Assembly: GCA_020975725.1 (NCBI GenBank)
Contig: QXJR01000017.1
Coordinates: 497,001-561,000 of the forward strand
DNA from: Picocystis sp. L7
Lineage: Eukaryota > Chlorophyta > Picocystophyceae > Picocystales > Picocystaceae
DNA length: 64,000 bases
Reading direction: 5' to 3'
The translations under genes were made by a program, and so were the position numbers. Within the stretch, counting starts at the first letter, position 1. Every line of letters starts with the position of its first letter. Positions 12,001-18,631 of the stretch are shown here, one piece after another. The notes below the pieces were generated by a model, which searched no databases, was not told where the DNA came from, and worked only from the letters and a program-made list of their open reading frames with translations.

Positions 12001-14091
12001 CACGGCGCTTCGCGTGGAGCGCACGGGCATGGGGGTTTTGTCTGCGGACGATGGCCTTGGTGCGCTTCGGGGTGTGTTGTTGGAGGCGGGTTCCCGCGCT
12101 TGTTCTTCTTTGGGTTGGGGCGGTCAGTTTGCTGCGGTCCCTTTTGTTTGGGATGCTTTCCTCCGTAACGTGCAGCGTTCCTCTTCCTCCATTCCTGGCA
12201 TGTTTTTGGAGTTTGCGGACCAGCTTCCTTCTAGCATCTTCTTGGGCGAGGAGTCTTCCTCTCTGGGAGTTTCTGGTGCGTCTCACGCGGGTGGTAGGCT
12301 TTCCGGTCTGAGTGCAGCAGATCGCCGCGCGCAGCTTGCAAGCCAGGTTCAAGATACCGTGCGCCAGGTGATGGGCACGGAGGTGGATGCGGATGAGCCT
12401 TTGATGGCGGCGGGTTTGGACTCTTTGGGCGCAGTGGAGGTTCGCAATGGCATTGAGCGATCAGTGGGTTTGGAGCTTCCCGGGACGCTTGTGTTTGACT
12501 ACCCGTCGATTTCTGCCATCTCCGTGTACTTGGAGGAATGTTTGGGCGTTGGCGAGGATGAAGTTGGCTTGTCCTCCCCCGCTTCCGTTGTCCCCGGTGA
12601 GATGCAGGATTCAACGTTGGAATCCTCGGTATTTGTGGGCAGCATTTGCAGTCGTTTCCCCGGCGGCGATGTTGGGGGTGCGGTGGACGCGCGCCCCCTT
12701 GATGGGATCGGCGTGGTGTTATACGAGCGTTGGGACGTGGATTCTGTTTCTACAGAGGCCCCCGCTCGTTTTGCAGGCAACCTGAGGTGCGCGGACTTGT
12801 TTGACGGTGCCTTGTACGGTGTGTCTTCCACGGAGGCCTCTCTGATGGACGCCCAGCAGCGCTTGCTTTTGGAGTCGGCGCTTTGCAGCTTGACCTCCTG
12901 CCCTGGGCGTGTCTCTTTGTCCAGCACGGGTGCCTTTGTGGGCATCTCTGGCACGGACTACGGCAAGCTGGTGTCTCTTTCCAGGCACACGATTGGTCCT
13001 TACACGGCCACGGGGGGCACCTTGAGCGTTGCATCTGGCCGTCTCTCTTACACGTACGGCTGGAAGGGCGCTGCTTTGAGCGTGGACACGGCCTGTTCCT
13101 CCTCTTTGGTTGCCACCCACGTGTCGTTTTCTAGCATCCGTCTCGGTGCTTGCCAGGACGCCCTTGTTGCCGGTGTGAACTTGACCTTAGCCCCGGACAC
13201 CACGTCTATGTTCCAGAGTGCGGGCATGTTGGCCCCGGACGGTCGCTGCAAGACTGTGGATGCAGCAGCGAGTGGCTACGTCCGTGGCGAGGCTTGCGTG
13301 TCTCTGTTGGTTTGGTCTGGTTCTTCCTTCTTGGGTGGTGCGGGTGGGTTTGCTGTGTTGCGTGCCACTTCTGTGAACCAGGACGGTCGCAGCAGCTCTC
13401 TGACGGCCCCCAATGGCCCTTCTCAACAGGAGGCCGTGCGCAGTGCCCTTCGCCTGGCCGGTGTGCCCCCGCACGAGCTGGACATGGTTCAGATGCACGG
13501 CACGGGTACTTCCTTGGGCGATCCCATTGAGGTGGGTGCTTTGAGTGCGGTGGTTTTGGGTGCCTCCTGTACGTCTCCTCGTTGTCCCTTGGTGTTGACG
13601 GCCGGCAAGTCGGGGACTGGGCACACGGAGCCCGCGGCCGGTTTGCTTGGCGTTTCCAAGGCCTTCTTGGGTCTTTCCCAGGCCGAGTGTCTCCCTATCC
13701 TCCACTTGCGCATGGTGAATCCTCACGTGTCTTCTGCCCTTTCCATGGCGGAGAAGCACGGGGGTGGTTTGGGGACGTCTTGTCTGATGCCTCGTGAGGG
13801 TAGCAGCCTTCCTCTGGGTCCTTCTTCCCAGCCATTGACCAGCGGGGTGAGCGCTTTTGCCTTTCAGGGCACGAACGCCCACGCTCTGCTTGGTCTTGGC
13901 AGCACGGTCGCTTGCTCTGGCAGCGGGTCTCCGGCTGGCGGAGTTCGAGCCTGGCACCGCGAGCGTCACTGGGTCTGGCCTCGTCCCCACGCCTTGGTGC
14001 ATCGTGCACCCCTGTCCAGTGGCAGCACGCAGACCCTAGAGGTACGCCTGGACAAATCCTTGGCTTCCTCTCTGTGGGACCACCGCGTGCA
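1..14091 (+). repeat. Type A PKS module tandem array, 4788-bp period, about 2.9 copies
   Basis: The sequence at 1 recurs at 4789 and 9577 in the same frame (4788 = 1596 codons). As far as reading by eye shows, copies 1 and 2 are identical. Copy 3 has a scatter of single-base differences, for example near 9631, 9781, 12162, 13207 and 13328. Homology ends abruptly at 14091-14092, inside the DH active-site region. Each unit encodes one complete KS-DH-ER-KR-ACP module, offset so that the window begins inside a DH. Such identity over whole modules implies very recent duplication or ongoing gene conversion. An assembly copy-number error is also possible. Confidence 0.95.
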
Positions 14092-17000
14092 TGGAAGGAT
14101 TATTCTTTCTGCTGGCACTGTCCTGGACATTATGATGTCATCTTGCAGTGTTATGCCTCAGAAATCGGATTCAAGAATGGCATTTGTTGATGTTGCATTT
14201 GTGGAAGACTTTTCCCTACGTGCACCTGGTACTGTAGAAGGCGTTATTCTCATGTCTTCTGTGTGCCTGTGCTCTGGTAGAGTTTTGCTTAGTAGTGCGG
14301 GCGGAGAGAATTCTCTTGCAGAGCTGAGTTGCTGCCAGGTTGCGGAACCCCGGGTAGAGGTATGTGGCAAGTTACCACTTGGAATACTGCCTGAGGTACG
14401 AATGGCTGGTAGCAAGGCTATGATTCATGCCTGTTTGAGGAATGGGGCCCTTGCTAGCAACTGCTCGGAGAGTGATGTTTTCGCAGCTTTGAGGTGTTTG
14501 CATTCCTACGTGGTAACACCAAGTGTGGCTAGTTGTTCCTTGTTCATGCCACGGCCACCTAAAGTTCAGAATTCTAACGTACCGTTGATTCGTTTTTTGA
14601 GCTTTTGCAACTCAGTGTTGGAGGCTCAGGTCGTTGGTTTTCACGAGCTGCGTTTCCCGGCTGTACTGGAAAGCTCCTCTTCAGAGTTTTTGTACCAAAT
14701 TGCTTGGGTTGCTTCTGCGCCTAGCAGTAATTGCAAGCCTGGCCCCAGCAGTTTTGACGGCAAACCAGCAAAAGCAATGGATTGCGTTGGGGGTTCCTTT
14801 TCCCTTTCGAATTGCATATTGTCCATTGCGCAATTAGCTCAGCTGCCCCCATCGTCAAGCTTGAACGTTGCCAACCTTCCATCCTTGGGTTTTGGATGCT
14901 CGTGGCCGCTGTCTGGACATGACTTCTGTGGTAGTAGGAGCTTGGTCGCCTTTATCAAGTCTTGGGGTAACGAGGTCCCTGGTCTGCTGTCAGGGTACCT
15001 CCTTCACCATCCGTGCCATCCATGCGGATCATTGATTGTGGATGTGAAAGCACAAGGAATAGAGGTCGATGAAGCTTCTGCTGTTGTGTACGAGTCCCGC
15101 TTTCTGCGGCTGCCACCTCGCCCTTTGTCCAGCAGCCAAACCATCCAGTGGAAACGCAGCCTCCTGACTGGGGGAACAGGCGCCATTGCGACCATCGTTG
15201 CAGACTGGCTTGTTGAACAAGGGCACACATCCATTCAACTTCTAGGACGCACGGGGCATTCCCAAAAGACCCATGCTGGATTTCTGGCCTCAGCTAGCTG
15301 CCGCACCGAGTTCCTCCGTGCTGATATGTCTGCTAGTGAAGAGGCCTCCAACGCTCTTTCAAGGTGCAAACAACATCCTCATCCTCTGGAGGGTATCATG
15401 CACGCCGGCGGTGTGTTGATGGACTGCACGGTGTCGAACCAGACGGTTTCTACGGTCCGCGGCGTGTTTGGTCCCAAGGTGTCTTCCATGCAGTGGTTGG
15501 AGTCCTTTGGCGTTGGTTTTCCCTTGGGCAGTTCCGTTTTGTTCTCTTCTGTGGCTTCCCTTTTGGGTTCCCCGGGTCAGACGAACTACAGCGCGGCCAA
15601 CGCCGCATTGGACGCTTGGGCCCACGCCCAGCGTTTGCGCGGTGGGGTGGCGGTGAGCGTTCAGTGGGGTGCATGGGCCGGGGGCGGCATGGCCACCCAG
15701 GATTCCAGCACGGCGCTTCGCGTGGAGCGCACGGGCATGGGGGTTTTGTCTGCGGACGATGGCCTTGGTGCGCTTCGGGGTGTGTTGTTGGAGGCGGGTT
15801 CCCGCGCTTGTTCTTCTTTGGGTTGGGGCGGTCAGTTTGCTGCGGTCCCTTTTGTTTGGGATGCTTTCCTCCGTAACGTGCAGCGTTCCTCTTCCTCCAT
15901 TCCTGGCATGTTTTTGGAGTTTGCGGAGGAGGGTGGCCTTTTGGTGGATGGTTCTGGTCAGGTTTTGTCTTCTTCCTCTGGCGCTTCGGGTGGTGGTTTG
16001 GGGGTTTCGTCTCCGTCCCCGTCCTGGATGTTTGGCCTTTCCCGGGAGGAGCAGTTGGCCTACCTTGTGTCTCAGGTTCAGGAGTCTGTGCGTGGGGTGC
16101 TTGGTGCGGATGTGGGTGTGGAGGAGCCTCTGATGGCGGCCGGTTTGGACTCTTTGGGTGCAGTGGAGGTCCGCACGCTTCTGCAGTCCCAGTTTTCTGT
16201 AGACCTTCCTAGCACGTTGGTGTTTGACTATCCTAGCGTGGTAGCCATCAGCCAACTACTGCTGAGCATGTTGGGCGCCCCTGTTCTTAGCACGGTTTCT
16301 GATGTGATCGGAGTAGGCACTAGGTCACCATTTGGGGCTGATGGAGTAATTCTGCATGGTGTTTTGGCTGTAGCAGGCAAGCTTCCCTTTGGTGCATCCA
16401 TTGGAAGCAATTCAGACTTAGTGGGAGTGATTCCATTTGAGCGTTTTGCATTGAGCTCTTCAGATCTCCAAGGCAAAGAACTCCCATCTTTGTTTGGGGG
16501 TTATTTGGGGCATCCAGATATGTTTGATGGCTCGTGCTTTGGGATTTCTCCATCAGAAGCAGAGCTCCTGGAGCCACAGCACAGGTATTTGCTTGAATCT
16601 TCCTGTGAAAGCCTCCATTTGCTTCGCTCTGTGGTGGGTCATCAGCCCACCCTAACAGAGTTGGCCTGCCTTGTTGGTGTTGCTCCTGGCGACTACTCAT
16701 CGGTATGTGCAAGGCATGGGAGAATGAAGAATGCATTCGTGGCTTCCTCAACGGCGCTCAGCGTCACCTCAGGTAGGATCTCCTATGCGTTTGGCCTAAC
16801 GGGGGCAGCCCTGAGCATCGACACTGCTTGCTCTTCCTCACTTGTGGCGGCTCATGTGGCCGTGACGGGGATCCCTTCTGGTGGTATAGGAAGTCTTGTT
16901 GCAGGGATACAGGTCTTTAGTACCACTGCAAGCACACTGATGGTGACATACGCAGGGATGCTATCACCAAGCGGCAGGTGCAAGACTTTGGATGCTTCTG

Positions 17001-18631
17001 CAGATGGTTACGCACGTTCAGAGGCTTGCCTATCCATGGTTGTTTCTTCGGGCATGGCAGCGCAGCATTCATCCTTGGCGTGTATTGTAGGCACCGCTGT
17101 GAACCAAGATGGCCGCTCAAGCTCTTTGACCGCGCCAAACGGCCCAGCACAACAACAAGTCATCCGGAATGCCTTGAAGAATGGGTTGGTTTTGCCACAC
17201 CAAGTGCACTTTCTAGAGATGCATGGAACAGGGACCTCACTTGGGGATCCGATTGAGATTGGGGCACTTGTTGCAACGCTTGTTGAACCCGTTGACAGTC
17301 CTGCTCCTCTTACACTTGGTGCTCGTAAGTCGATTCAGGGGCATGCCGAACCTGCAGCAGGCATGGTCGGTATCCTTGGAGTATGCTTTGCACTACAAGG
17401 TTCTCATTCGAATCCGATTTTGCACTTGAGGACTTTGAACCCCCACGTGCATCTCTCCCTATCCAGAGCAGCTCGAACCAAAAATGGTTCAGGAATCATG
17501 ATTCCCCGCGAGAGAATGCCACACCTGTTGGGTGAGGGCTTGAATGGGGATGTCAGTTCTTTTGCATTCATGGGCACCAATGCTCATGCTTCGCTTACAA
17601 AGGTTCCATTTCCCCATCAGATGACCCTAGAAAATCTACGTGGATTCCAACACTATCGCAGCTGGGTCTGTCCGCGTTCCCACGTTCTGGTTTCACGCAG
17701 CATCCCCTTGGATGTTGGTCGGTTCCATGCCGTTGAGGTTTGCCTTGGGGTGGCAGGCGGTTCGTTCGTTTGGGACCACCGCGTGCAGGACAAGGCAATA
17801 TTCCCTGGTGCCGGGTACTTGGAGTTGGTCTCTTGCGTGGGACCCATGCTTTGGGATCGAGAGGATGCATCTTGCAGCCTTGCTTTCACGGATGCTTCGA
17901 TTCCTTCTCCGTTGGTCCTTCCTTCGGGTGCTTTGGAATGTCCTCCTGTGCGCGTTCGTTTGGATTTGCCTTTGGGCTTTGCGGAGGTTCAGTCTGGCTC
18001 TCGTTCCGGTTCATGGGCTTCCCACCTTTCCGGTTCCTATTCCTCGTTGTGGCGTGGAGGGTCAAGCGGCGTTGGTCCTCCCACCCCTGCCTTGCGTTCC
18101 CTTTGGTGTGTTTTGGGCAGAATGGCGTGTGATTTTGCGTTGGCCAGCGGTCGCATTGAAGTGGTTGGGGAGCATGGAGGATGGGGTTTCCGCATGCACC
18201 CCGCAGTTCTGGACTGTTCTTTGCAGACTGGACAGCTTCTCTTGGAAAGCGGGGCATCTCGGCAGTCCCTTGTCCCGACAGGCTTTGCCGGAGTTGCCTG
18301 TCACGTTGCACTAGCTCCTTTAGATGATGTTGTTGTTGCGTGTACACCAAACCCAGAGGGTAGCGCGTCTGGGGAGCTTCTGACAGACTTTGCATTGTGG
18401 AGGAGAGGAAAGGAACCGTTCGTACACGTTACTGGACTTCGGGCAAAGTCCATGGGTGCCCCTCGCGGGACTACAGCCGCTGGGGAAGTCACGGTCTGTG
18501 CAGACACCTCTTGTCTTTATGAGCTGCAAGCAACGCGGCAGGCGACTTGTGCGACTTGGGTGCTTCTTCCTCCAAGATTCAGCGTGGCCTGGAAATCTCC
18601 TCCTCTGCCACGACGGCAGGCAGTCGGCTGA
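2..18631 (+). CDS. Giant modular type I polyketide synthase, 5' portion (partial, open at left window edge)
   Basis: The reading frame is open from base 2, so the real start lies outside the window; the ATG at 14 is only the first internal Met. The frame runs about 6,200 codons without an intron. Domains in order: DH C-terminal half (motif HPAVLD near 141), structural KR half, ER (NADPH loop HAASGGVGLAALQL near 1325), KR (TGGTGALG; Ser, Tyr and Asn of SSVASLLGSPGQTNYSAAN), ACP (GLDSLG), KS (DTACSSS 3509-3529, HGTGT 3920-3934, KSGTGHTEPAAG), DH N-terminal half (HRVQGQAIFP). This order then repeats. Five KS-led or partial modules are covered. No AT domain (GHSxGE) lies between KS and DH: the KS end is followed within about 30 residues by the RERHW post-AT-like motif. 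The frame ends out of register inside module 5, and the gene almost certainly continues to 36377. The likely role is C2-by-C2 assembly of a mostly saturated acyl chain on ACP-bound pantetheine. Confidence 0.93.
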   Translation, partial: QAPAMVPASGGLLSSGWCLASGWGRRPSVCEGRILVVGDHTEAGCLVHPAVLDCTLQSAAVGSVARSASPSLETRVPAGLDGYLVHSRVSKGWALARCAELEKHLGPRASGSVWTDFVLSDPSGLPLGTLCGLEAKSMSRSASPGEATQVPHASKDILYELSWRVSSQASASPSICPDFPPRMGASLSASASSSSLGLLGLLRMHPGHVGLTTFSGMGALDSSGICGAPTCFSAGVLGSSIWGMSRGASQEMSLSVDGLGLDCLSSFAGPSTSLARGSSLYGTLARSGSLYEAGLLPSTAHSFPDEFRLFPVPRGSLGSLRPLPLEASPLGSLRVRVMAVGLNFRDVLNVLGMYPGDPGPPGGDCSCVRSSGGGFHSVGESVFGLSSGCLGTHSVAWRESLAPMPLGMTFEEAATMPTVFVTVDMSLRRSCGMLPLDGVLVHAASGGVGLAALQLVPSFGARAFSTAGQPTKRALLRGLGSVGVCSSRDTRFVDSFSQLGGVGLVLNSLTSTGLVGASLSCLVPCGRFVEIGKRDVWSVAACSMERVDVSYGLVAVDFLPPRVVGDALCSLSRACCLGLVQALTHIVHGMGSTSSALRQMSQAKHVGKVVVRSPCSSVLVPWGRTSLTGGTGALGSLVACWLVEQGQVRVQLLGRTGRVSSSTSLSVLGWGGAVESLRADASSSEECLRSLWGGLLGSTPLWGLMHAGGVLMDCTVSNQTVSTVRGVFGPKVSSMQWLESFGVGFPLGSSVLFSSVASLLGSPGQTNYSAANAALDAWAHAQRLRGGVAVSVQWGAWAGGGMATQDSSTALRVERTGMGVLSADDGLGALRGVLLEAGSRACSSLGWGGQFAAVPFVWDAFFRNVQRSSSSIPGMFLEFADQLPSSIFLGEESSSLGVSGASHAGGRLSGLSAADRRAQLASQVQDTVRQVMGTEVDADEPLMAAGLDSLGAVEVRNGIERSVGLELPGTLVFDYPSISAISVYLEECLGVGEDEVGLSSPASVVPGEMQDSTLESSVFVGSICSRFPGGDVGGAVDARPLDGIGVVLYERWDVDSVSTEAPARFAGNLRCADLFDGALYGVSSTEASLMDAQQRLLLESALCSLTSCPGRVSLSSTGAFVGISGTDYGKLVSLSRHTIGPYTATGGTLSVASGRLSYTYGWKGAALSVDTACSSSLVATHVSFSSIRLGACQDALVAGVNLTLAPDTTSMFQSAGMLAPDGRCKTVDAAASGYVRGEACVSLLVWSGSSSLGGAGGFAVLRATSVNQDGRSSSLTAPNGPSQQEAVRSALRLAGVPPHELDMVQMHGTGTSLGDPIEVGALSAVVLGASCTSPRCPLVLTAGKSGTGHTEPAAGLLGVSKAFLGLSQAECLPILHLRTVNPHVSSALSMAEKHGGGLGTSCLMPREGSSLPLGPSSQPLASGVSAFAFQGTNAHALLGLGSTVACSGSGSPAGGVRAWHRERHWVWPRPHALVHRAPLSSGSTQTLEVRLDKSLASSLWDHRVQGQAIFPGAGYLELVSSGALLLLSGLGQSQFAFVGGSIPAPLVLPSWSRDELGSRASALVSIESPSGVCRIHSAGRSASSIPHMQGSFCAVSQAPAMVPASGGLLSSGWCLASGWGRRPSVCEGRILVVGDHTEAGCLVHPAVLDCTLQSAAVGSVARSASPSLETRVPAGLDGYLVHSRVSKGWALARCAELEKHLGPRASGSVWTDFVLSDPSGLPLGTLCGLEAKSMSRSASPGEATQVPHASKDILYELSWRVSSQASASPSICPDFPPRMGASLSASASSSSLGLLGLLRMHPGHVGLTTFSGMGALDSSGICGAPTCFSAGVLGSSIWGMSRGASQEMSLSVDGLGLDCLSSFAGPSTSLARGSSLYGTLARSGSLYEAGLLPSTAHSFPDEFRLFPVPRGSLGSLRPLPLEASPLGSLRVRVMAVGLNFRDVLNVLGMYPGDPGPPGGDCSCVRSSGGGFHSVGESVFGLSSGCLGTHSVAWRESLAPMPLGMTFEEAATMPTVFVTVDMSLRRSCGMLPLDGVLVHAASGGVGLAALQLVPSFGARAFSTAGQPTKRALLRGLGSVGVCSSRDTRFVDSFSQLGGVGLVLNSLTSTGLVGASLSCLVPCGRFVEIGKRDVWSVAACSMERVDVSYGLVAVDFLPPRVVGDALCSLSRACCLGLVQALTHIVHGMGSTSSALRQMSQAKHVGKVVVRSPCSSVLVPWGRTSLTGGTGALGSLVACWLVEQGQVRVQLLGRTGRVSSSTSLSVLGWGGAVESLRADASSSEECLRSLWGGLLGSTPLWGLMHAGGVLMDCTVSNQTVSTVRGVFGPKVSSMQWLESFGVGFPLGSSVLFSSVASLLGSPGQTNYSAANAALDAWAHAQRLRGGVAVSVQWGAWAGGGMATQDSSTALRVERTGMGVLSADDGLGALRGVLLEAGSRACSSLGWGGQFAAVPFVWDAFFRNVQRSSSSIPGMFLEFADQLPSSIFLGEESSSLGVSGASHAGGRLSGLSAADRRAQLASQVQDTVRQVMGTEVDADEPLMAAGLDSLGAVEVRNGIERSVGLELPGTLVFDYPSISAISVYLEECLGVGEDEVGLSSPASVVPGEMQDSTLESSVFVGSICSRFPGGDVGGAVDARPLDGIGVVLYERWDVDSVSTEAPARFAGNLRCADLFDGALYGVSSTEASLMDAQQRLLLESALCSLTSCPGRVSLSSTGAFVGISGTDYGKLVSLSRHTIGPYTATGGTLSVASGRLSYTYGWKGAALSVDTACSSSLVATHVSFSSIRLGACQDALVAGVNLTLAPDTTSMFQSAGMLAPDGRCKTVDAAASGYVRGEACVSLLVWSGSSSLGGAGGFAVLRATSVNQDGRSSSLTAPNGPSQQEAVRSALRLAGVPPHELDMVQMHGTGTSLGDPIEVGALSAVVLGASCTSPRCPLVLTAGKSGTGHTEPAAGLLGVSKAFLGLSQAECLPILHLRTVNPHVSSALSMAEKHGGGLGTSCLMPREGSSLPLGPSSQPLASGVSAFAFQGTNAHALLGLGSTVACSGSGSPAGGVRAWHRERHWVWPRPHALVHRAPLSSGSTQTLEVRLDKSLASSLWDHRVQGQAIFPGAGYLELVSSGALLLLSGLGQSQFAFVGGSIPAPLVLPSWSRDELGSRASALVSIESPSGVCRIHSAGRSASSIPHMQGSFCAVSQAPAMVPASGGLLSSGWCLASGWGRRPSVCEGRILVVGDHTEAGCLVHPAVLDCTLQSAAVGSVARSASPSLETRVPAGLDGYLVHSRVSKGWALARCAELEKHLGPRASGSVWTDFVLSDPSGLPLGTLCGLEAKSMSRSASPGEATQVPHASKDILYELSWRVSSQASASPSICPDFPPRMGASLSASASSSSLGLLGLLRMHPGHVGLTTFSGMGALDSSGICGAPTCFSAGVLGSSIWGMSRGASQEMSLSVDGLGLDCLSSFAGPSTSLARGSSLYGTLARSGSLYEAGLLPSTAHSFPDEFRLFPVPRGSLGSLRPLPLEASPLGSLRVRVMAVGLNFRDVLNVLGMYPGDPGPPGGDCSCVRSSGGGFHSVGESVFGLSSGCLGTHSVAWRESLAPMPLGMTFEEAATMPTVFVTVDMSLRRSCGMLPLDGVLVHAASGGVGLAALQLVPSFGARAFSTAGQPTKRALLRGLGSVGVCSSRDTRFVDSFSQLGGVGLVLNSLTSTGLVGASLSCLVPCGRFVEIGKRDVWSVAACSMERVDVSYGLVAVDFLPPRVVGDALCSLSRACCLGLVQALTHIVHGMGSTSSALRQMSQAKHVGKVVVRSPCSSVLVPWGRTSLTGGTGALGSLVACWLVEQGQVRVQLLGRTGRVSSSTSLSVLGWGGAVESLRADASSSEECLRSLWGGLLGSTPLWGLMHAGGVLMDCTVSNQTVSTVRGVFGPKVSSMQWLESFGVGFPLGSSVLFSSVASLLGSPGQTNYSAANAALDAWAHAQRLRGGVAVSVQWGAWAGGGMATQDSSTALRVERTGMGVLSADDGLGALRGVLLEAGSRACSSLGWGGQFAAVPFVWDAFLRNVQRSSSSIPGMFLEFADQLPSSIFLGEESSSLGVSGASHAGGRLSGLSAADRRAQLASQVQDTVRQVMGTEVDADEPLMAAGLDSLGAVEVRNGIERSVGLELPGTLVFDYPSISAISVYLEECLGVGEDEVGLSSPASVVPGEMQDSTLESSVFVGSICSRFPGGDVGGAVDARPLDGIGVVLYERWDVDSVSTEAPARFAGNLRCADLFDGALYGVSSTEASLMDAQQRLLLESALCSLTSCPGRVSLSSTGAFVGISGTDYGKLVSLSRHTIGPYTATGGTLSVASGRLSYTYGWKGAALSVDTACSSSLVATHVSFSSIRLGACQDALVAGVNLTLAPDTTSMFQSAGMLAPDGRCKTVDAAASGYVRGEACVSLLVWSGSSFLGGAGGFAVLRATSVNQDGRSSSLTAPNGPSQQEAVRSALRLAGVPPHELDMVQMHGTGTSLGDPIEVGALSAVVLGASCTSPRCPLVLTAGKSGTGHTEPAAGLLGVSKAFLGLSQAECLPILHLRMVNPHVSSALSMAEKHGGGLGTSCLMPREGSSLPLGPSSQPLTSGVSAFAFQGTNAHALLGLGSTVACSGSGSPAGGVRAWHRERHWVWPRPHALVHRAPLSSGSTQTLEVRLDKSLASSLWDHRVHGRIILSAGTVLDIMMSSCSVMPQKSDSRMAFVDVAFVEDFSLRAPGTVEGVILMSSVCLCSGRVLLSSAGGENSLAELSCCQVAEPRVEVCGKLPLGILPEVRMAGSKAMIHACLRNGALASNCSESDVFAALRCLHSYVVTPSVASCSLFMPRPPKVQNSNVPLIRFLSFCNSVLEAQVVGFHELRFPAVLESSSSEFLYQIAWVASAPSSNCKPGPSSFDGKPAKAMDCVGGSFSLSNCILSIAQLAQLPPSSSLNVANLPSLGFGCSWPLSGHDFCGSRSLVAFIKSWGNEVPGLLSGYLLHHPCHPCGSLIVDVKAQGIEVDEASAVVYESRFLRLPPRPLSSSQTIQWKRSLLTGGTGAIATIVADWLVEQGHTSIQLLGRTGHSQKTHAGFLASASCRTEFLRADMSASEEASNALSRCKQHPHPLEGIMHAGGVLMDCTVSNQTVSTVRGVFGPKVSSMQWLESFGVGFPLGSSVLFSSVASLLGSPGQTNYSAANAALDAWAHAQRLRGGVAVSVQWGAWAGGGMATQDSSTALRVERTGMGVLSADDGLGALRGVLLEAGSRACSSLGWGGQFAAVPFVWDAFLRNVQRSSSSIPGMFLEFAEEGGLLVDGSGQVLSSSSGASGGGLGVSSPSPSWMFGLSREEQLAYLVSQVQESVRGVLGADVGVEEPLMAAGLDSLGAVEVRTLLQSQFSVDLPSTLVFDYPSVVAISQLLLSMLGAPVLSTVSDVIGVGTRSPFGADGVILHGVLAVAGKLPFGASIGSNSDLVGVIPFERFALSSSDLQGKELPSLFGGYLGHPDMFDGSCFGISPSEAELLEPQHRYLLESSCESLHLLRSVVGHQPTLTELACLVGVAPGDYSSVCARHGRMKNAFVASSTALSVTSGRISYAFGLTGAALSIDTACSSSLVAAHVAVTGIPSGGIGSLVAGIQVFSTTASTLMVTYAGMLSPSGRCKTLDASADGYARSEACLSMVVSSGMAAQHSSLACIVGTAVNQDGRSSSLTAPNGPAQQQVIRNALKNGLVLPHQVHFLEMHGTGTSLGDPIEIGALVATLVEPVDSPAPLTLGARKSIQGHAEPAAGMVGILGVCFALQGSHSNPILHLRTLNPHVHLSLSRAARTKNGSGIMIPRERMPHLLGEGLNGDVSSFAFMGTNAHASLTKVPFPHQMTLENLRGFQHYRSWVCPRSHVLVSRSIPLDVGRFHAVEVCLGVAGGSFVWDHRVQDKAIFPGAGYLELVSCVGPMLWDREDASCSLAFTDASIPSPLVLPSGALECPPVRVRLDLPLGFAEVQSGSRSGSWASHLSGSYSSLWRGGSSGVGPPTPALRSLWCVLGRMACDFALASGRIEVVGEHGGWGFRMHPAVLDCSLQTGQLLLESGASRQSLVPTGFAGVACHVALAPLDDVVVACTPNPEGSASGELLTDFALWRRGKEPFVHVTGLRAKSMGAPRGTTAAGEVTVCADTSCLYELQATRQATCATWVLLPPRFSVAWKSPPLPRRQAVG
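898..2642 (+). repeat. ER-KR cassette shared by type A and type B modules (first of nine copies)
   Basis: A block of about 1.75 kb encodes the ER from AHSFPDEF through the KR to the residues LEFA. It is almost identical in every module that has an ER. Other + copies start near 5686, 10474, 18942, 23733 and 28524; - strand copies run down from about 61561, 56770 and 52000. Outside the block, type A and type B modules (KS, DH, ACP and linkers) differ clearly. On the 3' side the switch is sharp: after LEFA, type A reads ADQLPSS and type B reads AEEGGLL. Module 4 carries only the 3' part of the cassette (15397 to about 15927). The block behaves as an exchange unit smaller than a module. Confidence 0.9.
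12640..16270 (+). other. PKS module 4: KS - degenerate DH - KR - ACP, no enoylreductase
   Basis: The KS is type A (DTACSSS and HGTGT intact). At 14092 the sequence leaves the repeat. The DH becomes divergent: the HxxxGxxxxP motif reads HRVHGRIILS, with the proline lost, and the HPAVLD motif is replaced by HSYVVTP, with no catalytic Asp. The structural KR half (EFLYQIAW, near 14680) leads directly to an intact KR nucleotide loop (LTGGTGAIA, near 15165), so no ER is encoded. At 15397 the sequence returns to the repeat, in mid-KR, and supplies the catalytic Ser, Tyr and Asn. The ACP has GLDSLG. From family knowledge this module should leave a beta-hydroxyl. The divergent block 14092-15396 is clearly AT-richer than its flanks. 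Confidence 0.82.
16176..17662 (+). other. Module 5 ketosynthase, non-homogenised island
   Basis: From the end of the module 4 ACP to the start of the module 5 DH, the sequence is unlike either repeat type. It still encodes a complete KS with DTACSSS, HGTGTSLGDPIEIG and RKSIQGHAEPAAG, so the Cys and both His residues of the condensation site are present. Codon choice is more AT-rich than in the repeats. The right edge returns abruptly to type B sequence near 17663, in the residues WVCPRSHVLV. I read this as an older KS that escaped homogenisation. Its divergence may also reflect specificity for the beta-hydroxy chain delivered by module 4; that is inference. Confidence 0.82.
18226..18525 (+). 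repeat. DH C-terminal block shared with the opposite-strand PKS (52419-52708)
   Basis: This block encodes the end of a DH and the entry to the structural KR half (GQLLLESGASRQSLVPTG to TSCLYEL). By eye it is essentially identical to the reverse complement of 52419-52708 in the - strand PKS, and it differs from the corresponding part of type A and type B modules. In the - strand gene the block continues in frame (KWLVDVPVD). Here it is joined abruptly to type B sequence, and the frame is lost at that joint. Confidence 0.85.

Noticed and set aside
1-14091. CRISPR or satellite repeat
   Set aside because: The period is 4788 bp, an exact number of codons, and the unit is a complete coding module.
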